64,000 bases of DNA from Callaeas wilsoni (taxonomy: Eukaryota > Chordata > Aves > Passeriformes > Callaeidae): the NCBI GenBank assembly GCA_013398955.1, contig VWPU01012118.1, positions 1-64,000 of the forward strand, given 5' to 3'. The position numbers and the translations under genes were made by a program. Every line of letters begins with the position of its first letter. Position 1 is the first letter of the stretch. Under the pieces are notes generated by a model, which saw only the letters and a list, made by a program, of their open reading frames with translations, searched no databases and was not told the origin of the DNA. Shown here in pieces: positions 11,581-25,987 of the stretch.

Positions 11581-14500
11581 TAAAAGAAAAGAAGAACAGA
11601 AACATGCTGAAATACCACATTCTTTGGTCATTAGTGTTCAAAGCAGTTTAGTCAGAATGATGTCCCCTTACAAAGCAATCTACAGATACATGAGTAATTT
11701 CACTGTAGACAGCTATGTTCACTAAGCATGAAGCATCAGTGACAGAAAGAAACAAAAGAATGTGAGTTTTCTCATCTTCTTGTGAGTTTTCAGCAACATT
11801 TTTTAACAGAGAAGCAACCTTTGTTGTAGCTGCAAATAAAAATCCCTATTTTTAAGATCTGAGACAACAGTTCTCTTAATAGCTTCCCCTCCCTTTGGTG
11901 GCTTCTTATGGACAGCCTCTTGTTCTACAGCTTCAGGCTGCTTTTTTCAACCCTCGCTTTCTACCACCAATATGTAAGGTTGCATTTTCAGGAATGGCCA
12001 CTACTCTTGGCATCCAAGTCTTTCGCTTTAGCCTTGTCTGCCTGTTGATATGTTTGTAAGTCCCTAATGGCTCTGACATCAGTATCTCACCTTTTTGTTC
12101 ATCGTTTTCAGCAGAATTGCAATATAGAGGGCTTAATTTACTTACCAAGGAGATCCACACTCATAGGTAGCCCATATTCAGCATTTGAGCTAGCTCACTT
12201 AAATTCCAGTCTAGGAAACTTTGCACTGAACCTCAGGGAAACTCTAGACCTAGGCACAAGCTCTCTGTGTCAGACAAGAGCACTGAAAGACAACTTTATT
12301 GAATCCCTGAATATAAGGCTAAATTTTTGAAATAATAGCATGAGACTTTTCCAGAAAATTCTCTGTAGATAAAGAACCAAATACTTCAGATTTGTAAATC
12401 TAACTCCTAGGAAAAGATGTAATTTTTCTTCCTAAAACCACAAACGCCATTATTGACATTTTCCAGAAGCCAGCTGAGAACGAGAGCCATGTGCTATCTT
12501 CCATGAATGCCATGCTTATGTGGTTAAATCTCACCATATGGATGAGCTTTGGCAGATGCCAAACTGTTAGTGCCATGAGACAGACAAATGTCTAAACGAG
12601 CAGAGCTTTCAATGATGAGCACTGTATCTGTCTCAAGGAAGAAACCTATCTGCATTCTTAGCTAAAGTCCCTTTGCTAAGGGACATTGCCTTCTGTCTTC
12701 ACACTGTTCTCTCCCAGAGTATTGGTCAAACTTCCTATCTTGCCTCCTACCTAAGCTGCTTCTTAAAGCTCACATTAGCGTCTTAGTGAAAAATTAATCA
12801 TTTTATAATTGATATCCAGCAATTAGACTTTTACACTTCAGTTTCATTTTATTATTTTTGTAAAGTTATCTGAAAGTGTTAACAAAGCTTAAATATTTTA
12901 AGTAAAATCAGAGCCATTAATTATCTGCCTTTTTTATAATAGAAATTATGCATCCAATTTCAATGGAAAATTATCTGGAAGTGTATCTGAGTCACTCTCC
13001 ATAATGTTATCAAAGTTAGAAACAGCCTTACTGGGACTGTCCAGGGAATAAGAAACACTTATTATATTGTCTAGCTCTTGACTGGTTTCATAGTACTTTA
13101 CAAAAATAAAAAGCTATTGTATGTAGCCTACTTAAATCTAACACAAGAGAACCTCATGAACAGAAATTTAGAAAAATCCTAATATGGGCTTTGCTATTTG
13201 AAAAATCTTGGAGACTAATTCAAACAAGAACAATCTTTTAAGACTGTGTTTGATCGGTTTTTTCAAGCTCTTCTGATTGATTTGGCATGCAGGGGAGTAA
13301 TAGAATTGTAACAACTGCGATGAAGCTTTCTTGAATAGAAACTGACATTTCTGACAAATGGTTTTGAGGTCTTTTTCTTCTTAACGGCCAATAGATTTGA
13401 ACATAAATATGTAATTCACTGCAGAAGATATGAAAGTCCTTAGACCTTTTTCTGAGACTAGTCTGGAACTGATGGGCTATTCAGATTTATTTTTCCTTAA
13501 ACAAAAGAAGAAATCATATCTTACACATCACCTGCTATTCAAGCCAAAATTTTCTTTGCCCAGTCTCAACTAAAGCAGGAAAAATTCCTAATATGACTAA
13601 TTTTTCTTGATAGCCTACCTGCCGCACACAGCATTTTCCACAGGAGAGAAGCAGTGAGGAAGTTTTTAATTGTAATATGCTATGGTTTGCATGTCAGCAA
13701 TGAGTGGGACAGCCTTTTTGTGATGCCTAAAAACTTCTCAGTAAGAATGGTGACAATGACTAATTTGTGATGCAGCTGTTTCTGAATCTGAGGAAAAGGT
13801 CTCAACAGGTTATACTTAAAAAGTCCTCTGGAATGGAGACAGAGTAAAGAGGCAAAAAAGGTTATAGAAACTGGAGATAATGAGGAAGATGTAGCTAACT
13901 CATGGAAAAATGAACTTTACGTCTCAATTTCTAAACTGTACCTCAGGTGTGAGCTCTATGTTTCTGTTTTCTGGGAGATGACGATCTGCTGGAGTCCTGC
14001 TAGTGATGGAGACTACACAGCCACTTCTAAACATACAATAAAGGACCAAGTTTACATATTATATTCAATTATTACATGAAAATAGGAGATGTTTTTTCAT
14101 AGGAAAAAAAGATGTCAGTAGTCTGTATCATCAAGTGGTCTGTATCATAAAGTTCTTGATAGTATTCCAAATGCTTTTTACAATATTTCATTCAATCCTC
14201 TGTGCAGTATTTTAATTTTAAGAAATCTTAGTGGTTTCCCTCATTGGACATAGTCTGGGATTTACTACTGAGTTCATATCAAAGTTTTTTATAACATACC
14301 CTAGGGATTTATTGAAAGTCCTGAAAGAAACTTCGGCAGTGCTCAAGCTAAGCAGCAAATCAAGTACATAACAGCTACATACTACAGAGCCTCACTGCTC
14401 ATCTGGTACTTTCTCCAGAATACGTAAGCAAATCAATGACAATTGTGTCTGAATGCTATCTAATGCCATTAAATATCAGTGGGTAAATGAAAAGAAAAGG

Positions 14501-17500
14501 TCTCCCACACAGCCTTTACACAGAAGTCAACTTGGCTTTCTCAATCAATATATTGTGCTTAGAAAAAACAAACACATTTATTCTAAAATATTTTAGTTAC
14601 TAAAAAGCTCTACCTTCCATCCTCATCCACAACCAACATAACCAGAAAACCCTTTCCCTCATTTGCTGTAGAATTCTTGTCTCCTTAAGAATCTTTTTTT
14701 TTCCCCCTACACAGGGAGTAGCCTGGGTAGCTTCAGGGATTCAGGACACAGGACAGATGTGCATGAGTAACACACAAGCGCAGATATGTCACAGAGTCAC
14801 TTGGGCATCATGGCTTTTTATTTTCCAGAACACTGACTGGGGCCACAGTGCTGCCTAAAGCCTGTTCCAAGCATTAACACATCACTGTCTAATCTAAAAA
14901 GCAAAGTGCTGAAAAAGGAATTGTCATTGCCTTTTCTTTCAAGAAAACTGTTCCTGTCCCTGTTTGAGCTTCAGGTTTGTCACTATCAAATGCTCTGTTG
15001 GGAGGTCTACAAGGGCCAGCCCTGAACTCCAGCTAATACTCCAAGTCGGAGCCTGGCTGAGCTTATTCAGACATCTGTATCTCTGTGCTGCACCTCCCAG
15101 TATGCCTGGCTTTGAGAAGATGTTGGACCAGCAAGAAGCCAGCTAGCATCCAGCTGGGCCCACAGTTCAGGCTCTGCTCCAGCTCAGAGCATCTGTGTAC
15201 TCCAGATGAGCTGTCCCTCACAGCAGAACAGCTATACTCCCATGACTGTCATCTCAACTAAAGCGCCTGCACAGACACACTGCAAGCCAAACCAGCAGTG
15301 AATAAGAGACAACTCTAACACAGCACTTCATCTCAACTCCCTATTGTCACATGTTTCTGACATATATATCCCTAAAAAGAACTGGCCTCAGGCTACATTA
15401 TGGGATTTAGGTCCCATTTCTGGTCGTGTCTATATTCACTATACAGAAATAATAGACTCTCATGGCTTTTCTCAAAAATGTGTATGTCACAAAATGTCTG
15501 TCTCCTCCCACAGATCTAAGAGCAACTTCCCAGTCAAAGTGAGAGAATACATAAATAGAAATTAAACACTGTATTGGGCTTCAGAACACCTTCATTGAAA
15601 AAGTGGGCAGGAGGCAGCAGATTCCTTCCTACTGCTTCTCCAAGATGTCATACTACACTTGTGATTAATGTATTGCAGTCCTACAGTATGAACACAAGGC
15701 CACATCTAATGACCAGAGGAAAATACGATATTCCAACATCAAAACACATCAGGAAATATTTCCCTGATTTTTGTATTTGAAAGAGTTAAGGAGCTGTAGA
15801 ATTAAGCTTTGAAAGCCTAAATTTACGCTTTGCTCCGCTTCAACCACCCTGAAGTCAAAGCTACCAACACCAGAGAAATAACTATGAACTTTATAGGACT
15901 AAAAAGTTTCAGAGTCATGAACTTAGCTCTGTAACTGTTGAATGATAGTCACTGTTCAAATGAAGCTGCTCATGTGCATGAAGATATTCATATGGGTACA
16001 TTTTGCAGAATCCAATTTTTTGAGGCATCCTAGTGAATAAGCATCTCCTGTTAAAATCCTTTTAAGCAGCTGTGTGAATGGAAGACAATTCCTCCATGAA
16101 TTATCCTCAGCCTTCTGCAAAACACAAATGCTATTACAAGAAGTTAGTGAAAACAAGTAATTAGACCTAGAGCTGCAGGTGATATGCACTGAGAAACATT
16201 TGGATATCTTTCTAAAGGATGCATCATGATCACTGCTGCCTTCCTGGGGGAAAAGGTGATTCTTGCAAAATAATTATAACTACAACAATCTTAGAGTTAC
16301 TGTTTCGTACATTACTGTGATTCTCCCACGTGAGTTTTGAAAATATCCAGTATTCAACTCAGTTATAGAAATTTCCCTTTAGATGGCAATCTTTAAGAGA
16401 TTTCAAGGGAAGAGAGGGTTTTTGAAGTCTGTAATTACAGACATGAAACACATTTTGCCACACAGCCCTTCCTTAGCTGTGTTGCCTAATTTCAAGGCTC
16501 AATGCTGCTATTATCAACTAAATTGCATACTGTATCCATAATAAAACCAAATAGATTCTACTGGAATGGAGATACTTAAGCACATTAAAATTATGTAATG
16601 TCTTTGCTCTCATTATACCAACATGGCTCCCTTAGGGCCCCGAGTAATGAGAAGAAATAAGGCCTAATGTCTGATATTCCTGTGTGTTAATCCTGCTGAT
16701 ACACCACCTGTATCCCTACCTATCCCACTGTAAACCTGAGAGAGTGCACTGAGAACAGTGGGATAAATAAATGTGTGTGTGTTTGTGTGACTGACAGGCA
16801 TTTTGCCTTTGTCATAATACCTAATACAATTAACAAGTACATTTTGTGCTGTAGACAAATAAGAGTTGCTGTTTCTGACTTGCTGCCTGGAGTTCCATTA
16901 CAAAAAAAACCAATTGTCAAAAGAGCTGTCCACTGCAAACCAGTTTTGATATACTGTAGTTGACAGCACATTGTCTTCAGTTCCTCAACTGAACTTAGTC
17001 ACTTATTTTTGTTTATGTACATAAGGATCTTCAATAATTATCATAAATCCTTGAAACCCTCATGGCTTATCTATTTTTATTTTTTATACATTAAAATTTT
17101 GGTGATAGCCCTAAATACAAAAATCGAGTAGAACCCAGAGTAAAGTATAATTTTTGCAAACAGCTTAAAGAATGAGTTCCTTTTCAATAGACTTCCAAGG
17201 AGACGTCAGAGAAATTTTGTGAACAAAGTATTTCCAAACACTGCAACCATTGGCAGAAAATTCCAATATAAATCAAGGGATTGCTCATTCCTGTTGTAGT
17301 TCCTTGGCTGTCATAAAACTAATGGTTCCATAATAAGGCTGGAATTTGGGGATCAGGAATTTCCCTACACCCTACACTTGTCAGGCTTATAAAACTTCTC
17401 TGTATCAGCTTACATTTGGATCAAAGTATTCTCAGGTTGTACAAGTCTTACACTGGAGTCAGCAATATTTCTCAATGTATCTTGAATAACAACACTGGAG

Positions 17501-18770
17501 ATTGTATCAAATTTAAATAAGAACTGTAAATTTTTTTTGCTTGGAAGCTTGGCATTATCTGGCAAAAGCAAACTGCATCTTCAGTGCACATGTTCAGCAC
17601 TGTGCATGAGGCAAAATAAACAGCTTTCTGTGGAAGTCAAAGACAAGCTGATTTGTCTCTTAAATTTTCTACTTGCACTTTGAAAAGAATAAATTCTTTT
17701 ACTTGGATAAACTATGATTAGTACAAGATTGAAGATCAGCAGGAGAAATGTCTTTAAATACATTAATATGATAAATAAATATTCATTACTTTCATTGCTA
17801 CCTAAAACAATAGCCATCCTAATATACAGGTCATTATATATTATCTAACATCTTGTTTAATATGCAATTTTTATGTCAGGCAGATGTAAAAAATAAGCAA
17901 TGATAATTAACATTATTTCATTCTAGCTGAGGAAGCCTTGATTCATTGTTTAAAGTATTGTAGCTAGTGATATTTATTTACTTCTGAAAGGCCAAGATCC
18001 AACTAGATCTTTATTAATTTAAATATATTGGATAATACTTGAACAAAATTATGTCAAGTGGAAATTTAAATCCAGACAAGTCAAAGGAGTGAAATTTAGC
18101 AGATCATAATGAAGTAATTCCTTCTACAAAGATTTGTTACTGTCAACTTCATCTTATCGCGAATTTCCATTCCCATTGCAAAACTACTCTCAAACCCCAC
18201 AGTATATGACTCAGGTATTACTAATGAAATTGCTTCAGACATTCAAGTTTCTATAGATTTTCTAATTATTTTATACAGCTTTTCATTAGAAATTTACACA
18301 TTAACAGGAAAAGATCAATTTCTTCCTTTTTTGTAAATTATCATTCAATATTAGAGCGGAGGAGAGAATTTTGCTCTTATTACTGCTAGTACCCACAACT
18401 TCTTTTATGTTCTGGGCTTGTTCTGCCACCTAATTTCCATGGCAGGATTTTGGTGGGTGCTACATTCCTAGCGAAAATCTTACATTTAAATCTTTCATTT
18501 TCAATAATTAATGAATGATATCCTGCCTCCATTGAAGTAAAATGTAAACTTCCTACAATTTTAAAGGCAACAGATTTCAGTCCAACACAGAGGACATGGC
18601 AAGTAATTCCGCTCCAGTGTAACTAGAGAACAGAAATATAATCTCCAATAATAACTAGAGAACACTTACACTCAAGGTTAGTTTGGTCTTGTTAATCTGC
18701 TTATATATATGAATGTATCATTTTAAATAATAAAACAAAATAAATAATAGCAGTTCTGAATGTTCAACAA

Positions 18771-18787
18771 TTTTTTTTTTTTTTTTT
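18771..18787. repeat. Poly-T tract (T17)
   Basis: An uninterrupted run of 17 T. Upstream sequence is AT-rich and contains no retroposon that I recognise in the reverse orientation. Confidence 0.95.
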
Positions 18788-20062
18788 GGTTCTACAGTAG
18801 TCTGTAAGAAGTGAATGAGAAAAAGAGGGAGAAGAAGCTAAAAATTATTATGGATATAACACCCAAAACGGGAGGGAAGGCCAAATAAATCCAGCACTTA
18901 GATGCTCTAAAGTGACTTCAAAGGGAAGATGGAATTATGCCTTATTAGGTTTATTTAACATTATGAAAATGTTCTAAAATGTACTAAAAAACACAGGGAA
19001 ATTTATCTTTGGCATTACACCTACAAACACGAACCATATGGCCTGGAAGAACCACAACATTTGGAAAAATAATGAAGATACAAAGTGGAAAGGAAGGAGA
19101 TGAAAAATGGAGTGGAGGAGGTTTAGCTAATATCCGTTTAAGATCAGAACATCATGAGTATTTTGTTATAGTATTACAAGTCCTGGGCTTTCATTTGAGT
19201 GTGAGAGTTGATGATAGCTGAGCTAGCCAAGAGACTGCATTGGCAACCTGGGATTAGACTGTTCAGAAAGAGCACAATTTGTAGCACCACTTACCCTGTG
19301 ATTTCCCTTTCTCAACTTAAAAGCCCCCCATCTACATAATTTCAAAACAAAATCTTTTGCAAGCCTCCCTGAAGTCCACCATCAACTGCTGCTCTAATAG
19401 AAGAGTTTCATGTAAGCTTAGCCACTTCGATCAGCTCTCCTAAGTTTTCTCTCTTCTGGTAGAACAAGGACAACAGGTGCTTGTATATTCAATGATTTGT
19501 CCCTAGGTTTCACAGTGGGGAGACTCCACAGCTGAAGTTAAGGAAACTGGGTTTAGTTTGATAGGGAATGTGAAGGGTATTAGACTCTTTATTCCTCCTA
19601 AAAACCTTGTGGGCTTCCAACTCTTGTAGAAGTGGTCACACAACACGTACATCCATGATCAAAACAGCATCCAAGCAATGCTTGTGAGCAGGCCCTGTAA
19701 CATCTGACACTGACAGTCCTACGCCCTGTTTCATCCAGCAGACCAAAGAGCATCATTGCATAGCCTCACTGCTATCTATCAAACTCCATCTCTTCTATCA
19801 AAGCTGTCAATTTAGCTGCTGTGGCAATCTTTGTCTTGAGCTGGTAATTTCTAGGCTAAAAGCCTTAGGCGGAATAAGGCATTTTAATAACAAGCATCAT
19901 AAATTTATTCTTTTTCATGTAGAAATAGCCACCATGGTTACACTAGTTCAAAAATCAAAAGTTGAAAACTCACAGGTCTATTACAAATATAAATTTAATG
20001 TTTTCTTATTTATTTTAATGTGTTTGAAACACAAGATGTACCTTAGAACAGAAGCTTAAAAA

Positions 20063-20130
20063 ACTACATTGTAATTAATGTTATCATATTAAGGACACAT
20101 GTAATTAATGTTACTACATTGTAATTAATT
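20063..20130. repeat. Imperfect local repeat around GTAATTAATG
   Basis: The phrase CTACATTGTAATTAATGTTA is followed by a shortened copy (ATGTAATTAATGTTA) and then by a third copy with the same CTACATTGTAATTAAT start. The copies are spaced by about 15-35 bases. The ATTA/TAAT cores match homeodomain-type binding sites, but such motifs are common by chance in AT-rich DNA. Confidence 0.75.
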
Positions 20131-21482
20131 GCCACATTATTTATGAAAGTTTCAATAATTTTAAGAATGAAAATGCAATGACTAGATTCAGACTTCAAGA
20201 TTTTAAAGTTAAAATAGGTATTTTAGACTATACATTAAAATGGTGATATATAGATACAACTGTACTTTCCCATTTTTAATAAAATGTATTACCTCAATAT
20301 GAATTTGGCTTTCTTTAGTTTAGCATTCTGTCAGATAGTTTTCAATCTTTCTGGATGTGTGGACCATTATAATTTTTCAACTGAAGCTCAAACAGCTTTA
20401 AAAATATTCAATGGTATAGTGTTCAGAGACCACAAGTAATCTGATCACAGCCCTCTGGACATCACAGGCTAAGCCATTTCATCTACGTCTCTAACAAGCC
20501 CTATTACGTGTGTTTCACAAAATATCATACTTCATAAAGCACCCACTTCGTTGCAAAAGTTTATCATCCACACTGATAAAAATCTGATTTTACATCTGAT
20601 TACAGATTTGCTTGGTTTTTATTCCCAGATGCTGGGGTTTGTGGTGTAATTATTTTTAGACTGAAAGAGAATATTACTACCTGATGATATTTTCCTGGAA
20701 CTTATGTACCATAATCAAGTTACCTCTCAGTTATCTTATAATCTTTAATTATGCCATTATAAGACATTTTCTCTAATGTTCAGATAACTGTTGCAGTTCT
20801 CTGAGGCCTCACTATTTTTTTCTCTGCAAATACTGTAATTCCGCTGTCAGTTTACAATCATTTTACCAGTCAGGTAGATTTTACTGACTTAACTTACTTG
20901 AACTTTCTCAGGTACTGCATGAGTCACTGATTGCAAAACTCTCCTGAACTAATCTTAAACAGCAAAGATTTGTGTCAGAGAAACAAAATAATCCATGTGC
21001 AGTTGATTAAGTGCAAAGGGATATTACGAATACACACTAAGAAGGTGGAAGATAGGCTAGATATAGGTGCTTTGTTAGGAATGCTTTTCAGCCAGAAGCA
21101 TTCATGACTAAGACTTGTTATATAAAATTCATATCCCTCCTTCCTTTGTGGGAAGTAGCAAATGCCACATATGGAAGTGATACCAACTTTCTACTCCTAC
21201 TTACTAATTTACTGCTTCAAAACTTCCACTAGGCTTTTTCACAGCAGCACAATTGGATCATTCACTGAGTTGCTCATCTACTACATCTTTTTAAGTGTTA
21301 CTGTTTTTCACAATGCCATGCCCTAGAGAAGGCCTGTACTACCTTTTTACCTCATTTTCTTTCTATTTTCCTACATTTGTTCTCCAGTCCACCTTCATCA
21401 CTTTCTTCTCCTGCCTTAGGTCCTCCCACTAAACTAAAAATAAAAGTTTGACATATTCCTACAACTTTCTTAAAACATACCC

Positions 21483-21686
21483 TTTTTTTACTGTGAAAGT
21501 GGTGAGGCACTGGAACAGTTTACTCAGAGAAGTTGTGGATGCCCCACCCCTGGCAATGTTCAAGACCAGTTTGGATGGGGAGATCTGAGCAACTTGGTCT
21601 AGGGGGAGGTGTCCCTGCTCACAGTAGGTGGGTGGAATTAGATGATCTTTGAGGTCACTTTTAAACTAAACCATTCTGTGATTCTG
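21483..21686 (+). mobile_element. CR1 LINE fragment, 3' end
   Basis: A 3'-terminal CR1 remnant. It has the characteristic run GTGGTGAGGCACTGGAACAG, then GTTGTGGATGCCCC, a block ending TAGATGATCTTTGAGGTC, and the terminal AACCATTCTGTGATTCTG. The element is 5'-truncated to about 200 bases, as most CR1 copies are. Divergence from the remembered consensus is modest (several substitutions, for example ACTTTTAAACTAAACC where TCCCTTCCAACCC is usual). Confidence 0.93.
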
Positions 21687-22003
21687 TTATTTTACTTAGT
21701 TCTTAAATTCTCTACTTTTACTTCCTTTTCACGGCCTTCAGGCCAGGGTCAATGGTAAATCAATCATCTTTGATTGTCCTATGGAATTAGCTGATGCAGG
21801 ATCCTGTTTCATCTGATCAGTTTAGCAGCATTCCCCCATCCATCATTGTTTCTTCCATCCTTACTAGGTTTTCATGTTTAATGTGATTAACCTTTAGTCA
21901 TCCTGTTTGTAAATTATAGGCAACACAATTATCACTGCATTTTGAGTTTTATGTCACGAAGACGCTTTTCCAGTTTACTTCCTTTTAGTCTAATGACCTC
22001 CAA

Positions 22004-22026
22004 GGTCATATTGGTCATATTGGTCC
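22004..22026. repeat. Short tandem duplication GGTCATATT x2
   Basis: GGTCATATT occurs twice in direct succession and is followed by GGTCCC. Nothing further is seen. Confidence 0.8.
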
Positions 22027-22085
22027 CACTCCTTTTTGATTTTTGCCAGAAACTCTGCAAAATTTCCCATCAGAAGAACATAGCC

Positions 22086-22136
22086 ATAGCTGGGAAAAGA
22101 AAAAAGGAAAAGGAAAAGAAAAAAGGAAAAAAGAAT
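22086..22136. repeat. Purine-rich (A/G) tract
   Basis: About 50 bases made almost only of A and G, with repeated AAAAGG and GGAAAA units. Low-complexity sequence; on the plus strand it produces the chance Lys/Glu-rich peptide read through it. Confidence 0.85.
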
Positions 22137-22520
22137 ATGGTTTTCAGACCAATGTAATTTATTTCAGTCTATTCTACTGATTTATGAACTTGTCACATGT
22201 GATAATGTTTTGATTCACAAGTCACAGTGGATCCATTTCTGCCCCACATATCACTCTGAAAAGACAATATGAAATTATAAACTGCCAATGAATTCCAAAA
22301 ACTTTTTCTTTTGAACAATAATGTATCAGGATAGACTAATGAGACTGGGCAAAATAACTTTGAATAGACATATTCTGAAAGCTATTTTCTAAGATACACA
22401 GCTTTGTCACATTCTAGAACAGCAGAAATAGCATGAAAGGCAGAACATAGTTTAGATTTTGTTGCCTTAGGCTTTTAGCAAACTATTTGTTTTAAATGGG
22501 GTAAGGCTGTGGGTTTTTGC

Positions 22521-22547
22521 AAAAAAAAAAAAAAAAAATATATATAA
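22521..22547. repeat. Poly-A (A18) joined to a short (TA)n run
   Basis: Eighteen A are followed directly by TATATATA. Simple repeat only. Confidence 0.92.
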
Positions 22548-25500
22548 AATGGGAAATACAGAGTGCAGATAAGCAGAAGAGGTTAGTCTCTGTTGTCTTA
22601 CAGAATTTATATGTCATTAAGGAAAGTAATGGTTTTGGACTTATTCTGCCATTTCAAAAGATACTTTTTCCCTCTTCCAATACTTTCCACATCTTTCTTA
22701 TTCTATCTTTTAAGCCCTTCTCCAGTTTATATTTAGTACTCTTTTGCTTTTTTTATCCTGCCACCACTCTCTTCTCCCATTCTCACATCATTTCCTTATT
22801 CCATCTCCTTCTCCTGCACTGCATAGCTAAATATATAGTGGAGCAAGCAGGGTCTTCTCCTCTCATACATCTGGTGGTGCTGACAAGGCTTGATTCAATG
22901 AAGTGTCTAGATTCCTTGCGTGTGCACTACACTCTGAGGTTTTCTTCAGGCTGAGGATGCTTTTTCTTCAGAAATCCTTCTGTATCTGCAGAAAATATTA
23001 ATAGGAACACTGGACTGATATTCTGGAAGAGGAGCTGCATTACTAGTCCACTTGTGTGCTACTTAAGCTGTCAGCTCAGATGACTGGTCTGTAGCTCAGT
23101 CTCCCCATCTGTAAAATCTGTATGAGAGTACTTCCTGGTTTTAGTGAACTCTCAGACAAAAAGCACCATATTTATAAAGAAGCAGAGACATGTATCTTCT
23201 CTAGATCTCCCTTCCTCTACTACCAATTTGTTTACTAGTCCAAAAGGAAGCAAGAGCAGACTAAAGAAAAGAAAAACACGCACAAGAAGATAATTTTATT
23301 AATTTTCAGGGATACCATAAAATCCTGTAATTTTCCAACTCATCTTTAGAAACAGGTAAGAACATAGAAATATGAATAGATTAAGAAGTGCACACATCCT
23401 ACAAGATATTTTCTATCATTTTCTCTAAGCAGAATATGTCAAAATTGTTCAACATCAGAGTTGACCATGTGCTGACCATTGCAATCCATGTGCCTATTTA
23501 CTCATTCTTACCAAATAATCAAAAGGTTTTCAGCTCAGACCAATTCCTATGATTATGTATCCTATCTCCACCCAGAAAAGCTCAAACAATTTCATAAGTG
23601 ACTCCTGTCTCAAATATTCCTTTTCCATGAGCTCTCCATGACTCTGACAACCTTGAACCTGAATATATGAGGATTTAGTTTTGCAGCTAGACTGAAGAGA
23701 AATGCTTGTGTAGTGCTATAGTTGGCACTACCACCAGAGATATAGCTTCTTGTGTCTCTTACTTTTACATTGCTCTCTTACTATTTCCATTCTGAGATGT
23801 CAGTATGGTTTTGTCTATAGACTTTAACGGCACCAGTAAATGTTTAGTGTCCCAAAAGCCTTTAGTTGCCATGTCCCATATGGTGAAATTAAGGTCAGAC
23901 ATTAATTGTGGAATTGTCTTGAATTTGTCCTTGTAACATTTCATTGGTCTCCCTCGTATTTTAAGATCATGAAAAATAGTTTTGGCAGTCTGTCATTTGA
24001 CATATGTACCAGCACAGTTAGCAGATGGCTTAACCTAGATGTGTCTGCTGCAGCATTATTTTTATGTTGATTACCTAACAGCACCCTAAGATTTTACTGT
24101 TCAGGATTTTGTTCTGCCAGCAACAGACAATGCAGCAGCACACGTTGTTTATTATCAGTAAGGTAGAGAGGTAAATCCTTTTAAAAGGCAATCTTCTGGC
24201 TACACAGCATTAGATTTTACTCTGATCTAGAATGTTGGCATTGCTTGCTTGGAGGGCATTACCTTCCAAAATTAACTTATTGTCTCCTGGCAACCAAACT
24301 GCTCTTGCTAGAATGCCAAAACGTGTTCTGCAGTGACCCGCAAAGGACGCGATACTAACTTTCTTTTTTTCCATCTCGAACTAAGGCCTGTGGAAATACT
24401 GTAACTACTTCTTCAATTTTTTTTTTCCTTGCAAAGGAAATTGCTGAAAGTGTTACGCAGTTTCTACTGTATTGTAACACAGAGGAAGATCTCTTCCTCT
24501 GGCTCTGTATCAAATGATATAATGTAATATGTCTAATTGTATATATTCCTAACTGCACTAAGCTTGCCAACACCTACTACAACACAGGATGAGCCTTGCT
24601 GTTATCCCACTTCCTTCAAACTGGCATTCAGTGTATGTCCAAGTTTTCTCTATTCAGTAGCCATAGATGTTGCCATCACCCTACTGACTAGAATCTCCAA
24701 TACATTGGTAACAAAGTCCATTTGATGTCTAGTAGACCAGGAAGGCCAGATAAAGCTTATGATGATGGCAGGCAGATGATCCCAGGAGACAAAGAGAAGG
24801 GCAGAAAGAGGAAATCATCTTTATTGATTCTCTTGAGAATGTTTTGGAACGTCTCAATTTTTGGTTGGTCATTTTTGATAACTCTCTCTGTTGTGTTCTC
24901 CTAACCAGAAACAGCTGCAGTATTAAACAGGCAAATGCTGCTGAAGCCTTCCTGCTGCTCTATAAAGTCTTAGAGAACAAATCAAACTGATGAATATGTC
25001 AGTAGTGTTTACTTATAATTTCATTTCATTGCCAAGAATAAGACTTGCGGCTTTTTAATAATCTCACAGTCCTGCACCTTGAATATTTTTCTTCTGCTGT
25101 CAAAAAGAGGGAAATTGAAAAATTTTTTCGACAATAAAAACTTAAAACATGAGTACACTTACACACATGCACAAAATGCACAAAATCCTAAGAAGTTAAT
25201 ATATGGACAAAAGCCTGAACTGAGCAAGCAGTTACCCAATTTTCTGAGATCAGCTTGTAGAGCTCATACCCTGAGGCTATGCCATAGATCACAAGGTGCT
25301 ACAGATCAGAATAAAATTTTCAGTATCAATATTAAACTTCTCTCTGTTTATCTCTCATGTATAAAAATAGCTTTAGCTTCCAGGGCTGACTTAATAGCTC
25401 TGTCAAAGGACTGTTCACACTTTCCAACAATCCTATTAATATAGAAGACATTAAATTCTATTGCTAAGTAACTGGATGTACATCAGCTGAAAACATAACG

Positions 25501-25987
25501 CCTCAGTGCTAGAGAAGATAAACATCAAAATACATATCAGAGTGTGATAGAACTAAGTACATGATTTAACAAGTATTTCCATAGAGGAAAAACTGCTAAA
25601 AGGCCCAGAAGGATAGTTGTATAACTTGTCATGAGCTCACTATCAAAATCCAATCTCTATGGCTGAACTTCCTTTTCTTTTTCAGTAAACAAATGAACAG
25701 ACAAAACACATGCACATCCTGAGGACCTTTGAAAGAACAATTCTTTTTAGGGGGTCTAGATACTGACTATAAACATTAGCATATCCAAAAATACTAGTCT
25801 GCAATGTAAGTAGGAAATTGTAGTCTTGCTAACCTTGATGAATTTCTTGGGAATCCAATTTGGAGCACTAAGGACAGCTTCAAGGATCAGTTTCAAGAAT
25901 CAGCTTGCACATAGAAAATTTGAAGCTTTAACACTGTATTTCCTTTAACAGAATTGTCAAGCACAGTCAAGGCACAGACATTGTTAC

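Larger units (their letters stand above)
11581..21482. other. AT-rich stretch without a recognisable gene
   Basis: No homologous coding segment, CR1 end or LTR was recognised. Open frames are short, often antisense to one another, and low in complexity. Low-repeat AT-rich parts (for example about 12780-13020 and 17880-18300) look like ordinary unique noncoding sequence and could contain conserved noncoding elements, but conservation cannot be judged from one sequence. Simple repeats within it are listed separately. Confidence 0.6.
21687..25987. other. AT-rich stretch without a recognisable gene
   Basis: Apart from the simple repeats listed, no repeat end, exon or RNA gene was recognised. The 145-codon plus frame at 22517-22954 begins in the A18 tract and is a chance frame: it is rich in Leu, Ser and Phe, has no recognisable domain, and opens on low-complexity sequence. 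Confidence 0.6.

Noticed and set aside
22517..22954. 145-codon plus-strand frame
   Set aside because: Begins in a poly-A tract, is Leu/Ser/Phe-rich low complexity, and shows no domain.
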